Assembly: GCA_964568855.1 (NCBI GenBank) | Contig: CAZMSD010000001.1 | Span: 1-64,000 of the forward strand | From: CAZMSD01 sp964568855 | GTDB taxonomy: Bacteria > CAIWAD01 | Reading direction: 5' to 3' | DNA length: 64,000 nucleotides | Part shown: positions 43,595 through 50,818 of the stretch, in pieces | Position numbering within the stretch: position 1 is the first letter of the stretch | Layout of the letters: each line of letters opens with the position of its first letter | The notes under the pieces: generated by a model | Told to the model about the DNA's origin: nothing | What the model saw: the letters and a program-made list of their open reading frames with translations, nothing else | Databases searched by the model: none | Program-made: the position numbers and the translations under genes

Positions 43595-46354
43595 TTGCGC
43601 ACCCTGGTTCTCACCTGCCTCACCGCTTGCATTCTCATTGGCGGCGCCGCCGCCCAAAACAAGCAAAGTGCCGACAGCCTCTTCGCCCTCGCCAGGCAGC
43701 TCCAGAAATCCAGCGAGCACCAGGACGCGCTGCGCGAGTACGGCGCCGCGCTTGTGCAGTACGGCGAGCTGGGCCTGCTGGACGAGAAGAAGGAATGCCT
43801 GTACAAGATGGGCTATGTCCAGGCCGCCAGGCTCTCGGATTGGAAGAGCGCCGAGAGCACCTGGAAAGAAGCCCTGGACCTGGCCGTGGCTCTTAAGGAC
43901 GGCGCCAAGGTGGCGCGGATCAAGGGCAACCTGGGCATCGTCTACGACCACCTGGGCGACTATAAGACCGCTGAAGAGTATCACAGGCAGTCCCTGAGCT
44001 TCTACGAGATGATGTTCGACGCGCGTCGGATCTGTATCACGCACAAGAACATCGGCATGCTCAGACTCAACCAGTCGGACTACTACAACGCGGAGAAGGA
44101 ATTCTCCGCCGCTCAGGAGCTGGCCCGCGAGGAGCAGCTCGCGGACGAACTGGGTAAGCTCAGGCTCAATTTCGGGCTGCTGAATTACAAGCGCGGCAAC
44201 TACGGGCGGGCCTTCGCCGACTACCGTGAAGCCCTGAGGCTGCTGGGCAAGGATATCTCCGACCAGGACCGGGCGAACGCTCTGAGCAACCTGGGCATGG
44301 TCTACCGGGCTTACGGTGACACGGCCTCGGCCCGGAAGCAGTACGAGGAGGCGCTGGAAATCGCCTGCCGCTGCGGGGATCGCGGCCTGAAGGCCCGGGT
44401 GCTCAACAACTTGGGCAACCTCTACCGTTCCCTGGGCAGCTACGACAGGGCCATCGATTTCCTGAGGCGCTCGCTAAGCATCAAGGAGGAGATCGGCGAC
44501 AAGCGGGGCATTTCCAATACCAACAAGAACATCGGCGACATCTTCGTGGACAAGGGCGAGCTGGACAGGGCGCGGGAGGTCTACCGGATCTCCCTGGCCC
44601 TGAACAAGGAGCTGGGCCACCTGAGCGCCAAGGCCAGCCTGAAACTGGCCCACGGCAACCTGTTCCGCGAACTCGGCGAGGACGCCACGGCCCAGCAGTT
44701 CTACGGCGAGGGCATCGAGCTGGCCCGCCGGCTGGACGCCAACGACCTGCTCTACAAGCTGTTCCAGGCCCGCGGCGAGCACCTCTACGATCAGGGCCGG
44801 ATCGCCGAGGCCGTGGAGGACTACCGGCGGAGTATCACGGCCATCGAGAACATCCGCCAGACCATCGGCATCGAGGAGAACCGGGCCAGCTTCATGGCGC
44901 GGATCCTGCCCGTCTACGAACGCATGATCGAGATCCAGCTCGAACTGGGCGACCGCGAGACGGCTTACGATTTCTACGAGAAGATGAAGGCCCGCAACCT
45001 GCTGGACATCCTGGACGGCGCCTTCCTGGTCTTCGAGGACGAAATGACGGCCGCGGAGATCAAGGAGCAGATCGACCTGGAACTCGAACTGCGGCACAGC
45101 AACCGGGAGATCCGGGCCTACAGCAACACGGACGAGCGCTCCGGCGCCATCGACACCCTGGTCACGCGGCAGCTCAAGATCCGCCAGGCGATCAAGGAAT
45201 TCAGGGAACAACTCTATTTCCGGCACCCGGAAATCCGGCGCAAGATGGGCAGCGGCATTCCGATCCGTTCCCGCGACGCCGTGCGCCTGCTCAACCAGAG
45301 CGAAGCCGGCCTGGCCTACCTGGTGCTCGACGACGTGACGATCTGCTTCCTCCTGCGCAAGCTGGGCCGCCGGGAGTACAGCATCGAAAGCCACGAGATT
45401 CCCGTGTCACGGGACTCGCTGGGCGTCCTGATCTCGGAACTCCAGCGTGAGCTGAAGCCGGGTGGGGACTTGCCGGGGCCGCCGGGCGGCGCCGCGGAAA
45501 GCGAAGCGACGGTGGAGACCTGCTACCGCCTGCTGGTCGAACCCCTGCGCGCGCAGCTCGAGGGCATGGATCAGCTCTGCATCATTCCCGACTCGTACCT
45601 GCACTCGGTGCCCTTCCAGGCGCTCAGGAACCCGGGCAGCGGCACCTACCTGATCGAGGAATTCGCCCTCAACTACGTCTACTCGATGAGCGTGCTGGAC
45701 GAGCTGAGGGCCGGTGGCACCGCGGGCAAGGAGGCCCTGATCGCCTTCGGCAATCCCGAGCTTCTGCCAGAGAGTGGAACGGATCCCCGTGGTTCACTGC
45801 CGCCGCTGCACGCCGCCGAGGAGGAGGCCCGCTCCATCGGCCGACTCTTCAGCGGCAAGTCCGCCGTCTACACCGGCCGGGAGGCCTCCGAGAGCAATTT
45901 CAAGGGGCTGGCCGAGGACTACGGCATCGTGCACCTGGCCACCCACGGCCTCCTGGACGAGGTCAACCCCATGTACTCCTCCATGCTGCTGGCCTCCGAC
46001 AAGGAGAATGACGGCTACCTGACGGCCCGCGAGATCATCATGCTCGACCTCAACGCCGACCTGGTGGTCCTGAGCGCCTGCGACACGGCCCGGGGCCGGC
46101 TCTCGGAGGGCGAGGGCATGCTGGGCCTCAGCCGCGCCTTCTTCGGCGCCCAGGTGCCCACGCTGGTGGCCACGCTCTGGCCGGTGGCGGACACCTCCAC
46201 CATGCTGCTGATGAAGGCCTTCTTCGAGCGCATCCGCGACGGGCTGCGGCCGGCGCGGGCGCTGCAGCAGGCGCAGCTGGGCCTGCTGAATTCGGGCGTC
46301 TACGACGATCCGGCCTTCTGGGCGCCCTTTGTGCTGATCGGGGATTCGGAATGA
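43595..46354 (+). CDS. Exported TPR-CHAT protease-like protein (copy 4)
   Basis: 919 residues from the TTG at 43595, chosen because GGAGG lies seven bases upstream and the product begins with a clean signal peptide (RTLVLTCLTACILIGGAAAQ). Eight or more TPRs (ALSNLGMVYRAYGDTASARKQYEEAL) fill ~25-440; a coiled linker (~490-560) follows. The CHAT domain (~600-919) has QLCIIPDSYLHSVPFQAL, His784 in GIVHLATHGLLDE and Cys829 in LVVLSACDTARG, again 45 residues apart, and the same C-terminus WAPFVLIGDSE. It differs from copies 1-3 in sequence (THG, SACDT) and in its neighbours: a DUF4384-like gene and a CHASE2-cyclase gene downstream, rather than a small exported protein. Confidence 0.9.
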   Translation: MRTLVLTCLTACILIGGAAAQNKQSADSLFALARQLQKSSEHQDALREYGAALVQYGELGLLDEKKECLYKMGYVQAARLSDWKSAESTWKEALDLAVALKDGAKVARIKGNLGIVYDHLGDYKTAEEYHRQSLSFYEMMFDARRICITHKNIGMLRLNQSDYYNAEKEFSAAQELAREEQLADELGKLRLNFGLLNYKRGNYGRAFADYREALRLLGKDISDQDRANALSNLGMVYRAYGDTASARKQYEEALEIACRCGDRGLKARVLNNLGNLYRSLGSYDRAIDFLRRSLSIKEEIGDKRGISNTNKNIGDIFVDKGELDRAREVYRISLALNKELGHLSAKASLKLAHGNLFRELGEDATAQQFYGEGIELARRLDANDLLYKLFQARGEHLYDQGRIAEAVEDYRRSITAIENIRQTIGIEENRASFMARILPVYERMIEIQLELGDRETAYDFYEKMKARNLLDILDGAFLVFEDEMTAAEIKEQIDLELELRHSNREIRAYSNTDERSGAIDTLVTRQLKIRQAIKEFREQLYFRHPEIRRKMGSGIPIRSRDAVRLLNQSEAGLAYLVLDDVTICFLLRKLGRREYSIESHEIPVSRDSLGVLISELQRELKPGGDLPGPPGGAAESEATVETCYRLLVEPLRAQLEGMDQLCIIPDSYLHSVPFQALRNPGSGTYLIEEFALNYVYSMSVLDELRAGGTAGKEALIAFGNPELLPESGTDPRGSLPPLHAAEEEARSIGRLFSGKSAVYTGREASESNFKGLAEDYGIVHLATHGLLDEVNPMYSSMLLASDKENDGYLTAREIIMLDLNADLVVLSACDTARGRLSEGEGMLGLSRAFFGAQVPTLVATLWPVADTSTMLLMKAFFERIRDGLRPARALQQAQLGLLNSGVYDDPAFWAPFVLIGDSE

Positions 46355-46546
46355 GCGATACTGCTAACGGAAGGAATTCGTAAGCTGAATCGGCTTGCCT
46401 TACAGCCTGTTCTTCCTTTTACTACAAGAGACGCCTGGCCGGCGGTGCGGCCGCAGTGAAGGTCTGGCGGTACCGGCAGCGTGCGGCGAACGGATACCGA
46501 GCACCGTCAACAGGAATTGGATCACAACATTGCGAGGAAGCCCCCC

Positions 46547-47215
46547 GTGAAACAGGATCGAATCTTACCCGCCCTGCTGCTCAGCCTGAGCCTGCTCAGC
46601 CTGAGCGCTGCCGGATCCTCCGCGAACGACTCCGAAGAGGGGTCCTTCAGTTTCCGCTACGGGATCGTGGCCAAGCTGCACACGCTTCCCGAGAGCCTGG
46701 TCAAAGTGGATGAGTTCACGGAGCTCGGCCCGGGCGACTCCATCCGGATCCACTTCTGGATTCCCGGCGGAAGCTCGTTCTTCGTGTTCCTCAAGAGCGG
46801 GAAGGACGACATCCGCACACCGTTTTCCTCCACTGCCAACAGGGCGGTCCCGGAGAGCGAAGGATCCGCCGGTTCCTCCGGCTGGATTCCGGTCGGTTCC
46901 GAGGGAACCAAGGAGACCCTCTACCTTATTGGATCACGGCAACCCCCGGCGAAACTCATCTCCCTGTGTCTCAAGCACGATCAGGCAAGCGGCAAACTGC
47001 GACGCAAGTACGCCCGCAAGATCAGCGCCGAACTTGAAGAGTACGCGCCTGAGGACCGGGAGGAACTGGCCGAGCTGCCCACCAGCCTGCGCAGCCCGCG
47101 GATCGTCGGGGCGGTGTTCCGCGGCGCCGGGGATGCGGAGAACGAGTCGTTTCTGTTCAACACCTGCAGCGGGGCGGGACAGGCGGGCTGCGTCCTGAAC
47201 CTGCGGCAGCCCTGA
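46547..47215 (+). CDS. Exported DUF4384-like protein
   Basis: 222 residues from the GTG at 46547 with GAGGAAG upstream. Signal peptide KQDRILPALLLSLSLLSLSAAG. The core (~45-135) has LGPGDSIRIHFWIPGGSSFFVFL and, after a gap, GTKETLYLIGSRQPP. This resembles DUF4384, whose usual pattern is a GDxLxLxV strand, a YxYVF strand and an LxLIASxxP strand. DUF4384 modules are commonly fused or adjacent to caspase-like and CHAT peptidases. The C-terminal ~85 residues are helical and basic/acidic, of no known family. It sits 192 bp after TPR-CHAT copy 4 and 4 bp before the CHASE2-cyclase, so a periplasmic accessory role for the CHAT protein is plausible. Confidence 0.72.
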   Translation: MKQDRILPALLLSLSLLSLSAAGSSANDSEEGSFSFRYGIVAKLHTLPESLVKVDEFTELGPGDSIRIHFWIPGGSSFFVFLKSGKDDIRTPFSSTANRAVPESEGSAGSSGWIPVGSEGTKETLYLIGSRQPPAKLISLCLKHDQASGKLRRKYARKISAELEEYAPEDREELAELPTSLRSPRIVGAVFRGAGDAENESFLFNTCSGAGQAGCVLNLRQP

Positions 47216-47219
47216 GGCG

Positions 47220-49172
47220 ATGATCCGCAGCGATCCGCCGATCAAGTGGAGAAGCCTGGCCTATTCCTTCGGGATGCTGGCCCTGGGCGCCCTGCTGGCG
47301 GCCCGCCTGCCCCTGGTTTTCGAAGTCCTGGAACTGAAAACCGTCGACCTGCGACTGGTCCTGCGCGACCGGCTGGATCTCAATCCCACCATCTCTCCGC
47401 TCGTCTTCAACGCAGTACTGGACGACGCCACCTACCGCGACGACCCGGGTTTCAGCCGCGACCGCGAGGGAATCGCCGGGGTGGTCGAACGCCTGGCCCT
47501 GGCGAAAGCCTCGGTGATCGGTTGCGATTTCCTCTTCGCCGAGTATCGTGAGACCAGGGGCGACAGCCTGCTGGTCCAGGCCTTCCAGAGGGCGGGCAAT
47601 CTCGTTCCCGCGTTCATGGCGGGCAGGGGCGGCGAAAACGTGCCGTTCATGATGAGCGCGGAGAACCTGGAGCAGGTCCTGGGCATCGACCTGCTGCCCG
47701 AGTTCGAAGCGCGACAGCCGGGTCCGCCGCGGTTCGACGCGATCGAGGCCTGCTCTTTTCCCGAACTGCTGGACGCGGCGCTGACCGGCGGTTTCGTGAA
47801 CCTGCTGCCCGAGCGGGACGGAGTAATCCGGCGTTATCCCCTGGTGGCCGAACTCGACGGCCGGCTGCTCCCCTCCCTGGCCCTGGCTGTCCTCTGCGCC
47901 CACCTGGATTGCGACCTGAGTAAGGTATCACTCTCACCGTCGGGCGAAGTGCTGCTGCCTTCGATTTCGCTGCCCGCGGGAAGCCCCTCCCGCGACCTGG
48001 CGATCCCCCTGGATCCCCGGGGCAGGTTGTGGCTGAACAGTTACGGTGGTCCGGACCTCGAGAACTACCCTTTGACCTACGCCGCGGGCGACCTGCTTGA
48101 CCCGCGCTACAGTGCAGCCCTGAGCCGGGCCCTCGAGGGCAAGATCGGCATCTTCGCCGACATCTCGACCCGCAACAAGGACTTCTGGATCGCGCCCCTG
48201 GATCCCGTTTTCCCCAGCGCCTTCCTGCACGCCACGGCGTTGAGCAACCTGCTCGAGGAGGATTTCCTGACCGAGACAGGGCGGGTCATGAATATATTCC
48301 TGCTGCTGCTGCTCTGGGCCGGTTGCATGCTCCTCTTCCGGCTCTTCAGGCCGGTTGCGGCCGGTCTCTGCTCCGCGGCCCTGCTGCTGCTCTACCTGGG
48401 CGCCGCGGGGGCACTGTTCTTGACGGCGGGATCGATCCTGCCCGTGATACCTGTCCTGGCGCCCCTGGGGGCCGCGCTGCTGCTGGTTCTTTTCTACTCC
48501 CTGCGCCAGGAGGAACGCCGGCGACTGGTGCTGGAGACCTCGATGAGCAGCTTCCTCTCGCCGCCCCTGATGGAGCGGATGATCAGGAACGGTTCGCTGC
48601 TGAGCACCGGCGGCCGGCGGAAGCGGATCTCGGTGCTGTTCTCCGACATCGCCGGCTTCACCGCCTTCTGCGACAGGAACGAACCGGAGGAAGTGCAGGC
48701 GATCCTGGACGAATACCTGGGAAAGATGGTAGGTATCGTTTTTCGGCACGACGGGATCATCGACAAGTATCTCGGCGACGGCCTGCTGGCCTTCTTCGAG
48801 AACGCCGAGGACGCGGAGGACCTGGTCAGCCCCGCGAATGCAGTGGCCACCGCTCTGGAAATGCGCGCCGCGGCGCAGGAACTGCGCGAGCAGTGGATGA
48901 AGCAGAACCGTTTCGACCTGCACGTCCGCGTCGGCATCACCACGGGTTACGCGGCGGTGGGCAACCTGGGCACGCGGCAGAAGATCGACTACACCATCAT
49001 CGGCTCCAAGGTCAACCTGGCCCAGCGCCTGCAGTCATACGTTGCGGCGGACGAGATCATCGTCGACCGCGACACCTGGGTCCGCATTCGTGATACACAT
49101 GAAACCGAGGACCTGGGCGAGATCAAGGTCAAGGGCGTCGAGGCGGGTGTGCAGGCCTACAAGGTGCTCTGA
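47220..49172 (+). CDS. CHASE2-domain adenylate/guanylate cyclase (class III)
   Basis: 650 residues. One helix near the N-terminus (SFGMLALGALLAARLPLVF), a large extracytoplasmic CHASE2 domain (~35-335; KTVDLRLVLRDRL, GVVERLALAKASVIGCDFLF, GFVNLLPERDGVIRRYPLV, TRNKDFWIAPL), three closely spaced transmembrane helices (~350-430), and a cytoplasmic class III cyclase domain (~470-650). Metal-binding Asp476 in VLFSDIAGFTAF and Asp520 in DKYLGDGLLAFF are present, with the later IDYTIIGSKVNLAQRLQ segment. It should sense a periplasmic signal and make a cyclic nucleotide, probably cAMP; substrate choice is not certain from the motifs. Starts 4 bp after the DUF4384-like gene, so translation is likely coupled. 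Confidence 0.93.
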   Translation: MIRSDPPIKWRSLAYSFGMLALGALLAARLPLVFEVLELKTVDLRLVLRDRLDLNPTISPLVFNAVLDDATYRDDPGFSRDREGIAGVVERLALAKASVIGCDFLFAEYRETRGDSLLVQAFQRAGNLVPAFMAGRGGENVPFMMSAENLEQVLGIDLLPEFEARQPGPPRFDAIEACSFPELLDAALTGGFVNLLPERDGVIRRYPLVAELDGRLLPSLALAVLCAHLDCDLSKVSLSPSGEVLLPSISLPAGSPSRDLAIPLDPRGRLWLNSYGGPDLENYPLTYAAGDLLDPRYSAALSRALEGKIGIFADISTRNKDFWIAPLDPVFPSAFLHATALSNLLEEDFLTETGRVMNIFLLLLLWAGCMLLFRLFRPVAAGLCSAALLLLYLGAAGALFLTAGSILPVIPVLAPLGAALLLVLFYSLRQEERRRLVLETSMSSFLSPPLMERMIRNGSLLSTGGRRKRISVLFSDIAGFTAFCDRNEPEEVQAILDEYLGKMVGIVFRHDGIIDKYLGDGLLAFFENAEDAEDLVSPANAVATALEMRAAAQELREQWMKQNRFDLHVRVGITTGYAAVGNLGTRQKIDYTIIGSKVNLAQRLQSYVAADEIIVDRDTWVRIRDTHETEDLGEIKVKGVEAGVQAYKVL

Positions 49173-49185
49173 GGCGGGTCAGGCA

Positions 49186-49314
49186 TCAGTCCTCCTGCAG
49201 GGGATTCTTCCGCGATCCCGGTAAGGCCAGGAGCGCCGGCAGCAGGAAGAGGCCCAGGGCCAGAGTCATTTCCCGCCAGTACTCACCGGGCGCGATCCAG
49301 ATCTCCTCGAACAT
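49186..49314 (-). CDS. Possible 42-residue membrane peptide
   Basis: A minus-strand ORF with sequence MFEEIWIAPGEYWREM then one hydrophobic helix (TLALGLFLLPALLAL) and a polar end. The amino-acid pattern looks like a small membrane protein. Against it: GGAGG abuts the ATG with no spacing, and it runs antisense to nothing else in a short gap between two plus-strand genes. Kept as a weak candidate. Confidence 0.3.
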   Translation of the reverse strand: MFEEIWIAPGEYWREMTLALGLFLLPALLALPGSRKNPLQED

Positions 49315-49399
49315 CCTCCAGGGTCGTGATGACCGAGAAGTTGCGTCCCGCGATGGAATTCTCCCGCTGCGGAATGCGGTGTATCACGAGGTACGGACA

Positions 49400-50437
49400 A
49401 TGCAGCTTCTGACAGCTATCCTTCTTCAACTGGGAATCGTCGCGTCGGCCCTTTCCCAGGTCGCCATCACGCGCGAGGATATGTTCACCGAAATCGGCTT
49501 GTACTCCCGAAGCTGGGGCAGCGGCAGCGACTGGCCGACCGGAGGGATCATGGGTTCCCCCGGCGGGCCGCAGGTCTGGGACTTCAGCGAGGGCCCTCAG
49601 GACCGCATCGCCCGGATGGACGTGGTGTCCGTTAGCGACGGCGGGCACGGGGGAGATTTCGCCGCGGCTGAATGGGCCGAGCGCCTGTCGCTGGAGGGCC
49701 GCCACGACTCCACGGGCTGGTTCTACTACAGCGGCCCGGCTGAGGGCCTGGTGAATCACGGCCTCTACTCCGAACTGATCAGCGTCTACGACCCCTCCTG
49801 CCCCTTCGAGCCCCCGGTCCTGGCCTGGCCCGACCCGATGAACTACGGTGATACATGGCAGACATCGACCACCTTTTACACAATCGTCGAATACGGGGCC
49901 ACGTATTACGACGCTCGAGTGGATCACGTTATTGACAACCACATCGACGCCTGGGGCAGCCTCATCGTTCCCCAGGGCGAGGGCCTGTGCCTGCGCCTGA
50001 ACCGGGTGACCCAGATGGACTTCTACGTCTGGATCCTCTTCAACTGGGTCTACGTCGGCACGAACTACGACCGCGCATATTATTGGCTGACGGAGAATCG
50101 CGGCAGTGCCGCCTCCCTGCATTCGGAAGCGCAGGAGGCCATTCCGCCGGAGGACTTCGCCGTCGCCTCGGGATTCACCCGCATGTTCGAGACCAACCAT
50201 CCGGGCGCCGTCCCGCCGGCGGCGGTGGACGACCTGCAGGTAGAGCTGGCGCTGGGAGAAGCCCTGCTGAACTGGTCCGCCAGCGAGGGAGCGGTGGAGT
50301 ACCGGGTGGAATACTCGGCGGATGCGTATTTCGAGGGCCCGTGGCAGGATCTGGGAATAACTTCGGGCACGACGATGACCGACGATACCGTCAACGGAGT
50401 TCTGGAACGCTACTACCGGGTGATTGCGCTGAATTAG
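49400..50437 (+). CDS. Exported protein with C-terminal Fn3-like module, function unknown
   Basis: 345 residues; the ATG has GAGGT seven bases upstream. Signal peptide MQLLTAILLQLGIVASALS. The N-terminal ~240 residues form a beta-rich domain without a recognised family (SWGSGSDWPTGGIMGSPGGPQVWDF, DPMNYGDTWQTSTTFYT, RVDHVIDNHIDAWGSLIVP). In other candidate-phylum genomes such domains are seen in exoproteins with sorting tails. The last ~80 residues (LLNWSASEGAVEYRVEYSAD ... ERYYRVIAL) are an Fn3 module. A GTATCAC site sits 13 bp before the start codon. The stop is only 3 bp from the stop of the convergent response regulator. Confidence 0.75.
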   Translation: MQLLTAILLQLGIVASALSQVAITREDMFTEIGLYSRSWGSGSDWPTGGIMGSPGGPQVWDFSEGPQDRIARMDVVSVSDGGHGGDFAAAEWAERLSLEGRHDSTGWFYYSGPAEGLVNHGLYSELISVYDPSCPFEPPVLAWPDPMNYGDTWQTSTTFYTIVEYGATYYDARVDHVIDNHIDAWGSLIVPQGEGLCLRLNRVTQMDFYVWILFNWVYVGTNYDRAYYWLTENRGSAASLHSEAQEAIPPEDFAVASGFTRMFETNHPGAVPPAAVDDLQVELALGEALLNWSASEGAVEYRVEYSADAYFEGPWQDLGITSGTTMTDDTVNGVLERYYRVIALN

Positions 50438-50440
50438 GGC

Positions 50441-50818
50441 CTAGCCTTCAGCCGGTTCAGACAGCCCGCGCACCGCCTCGACCAGTTTCTCCATGGGGAT
50501 GGGCTTCTGCAGGCAGAGCTCGGCGCCGAAGGAGCGGGCCGCGTCGAGGTAAAGTTCCGGGGCGTTGCGGCCGCCGCCGGAGATGGCGATGATGCGCGCG
50601 GCGGGGTGCTTCCGGCGCAGCTCGAGAATCGTCTCCAGGCCTTCCTTGTCGGGCATGACGATATCCGTCACCACCACGCGGTAGTCCGACTCCGCGCACA
50701 TCTTCAGTCCCTGAGCGCCGTCCGCGGCCAGGTCCACCGAGAATCCCGCCCGCTCGAGCGCGATCCGGAACAGCTCGCGCAGTTGGGCGTCGTCGTCGAT
50801 CACCAGGATCCGCCTCAT
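50441..50818 (-). CDS. Single-domain response regulator (CheY-like)
   Basis: 125 residues, receiver domain only: acidic Asp8-Asp9-Asp10, phospho-acceptor Asp52 in VVVTDIVMPD, Ser80 and Lys105 in LQKP. No output domain. It overlaps the stop of the hybrid kinase gene by four bases and is probably phosphorylated by, or relays phosphate from, that kinase. Its own output partner is not in view. Confidence 0.92.
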   Translation of the reverse strand: MRRILVIDDDAQLRELFRIALERAGFSVDLAADGAQGLKMCAESDYRVVVTDIVMPDKEGLETILELRRKHPAARIIAISGGGRNAPELYLDAARSFGAELCLQKPIPMEKLVEAVRGLSEPAEG

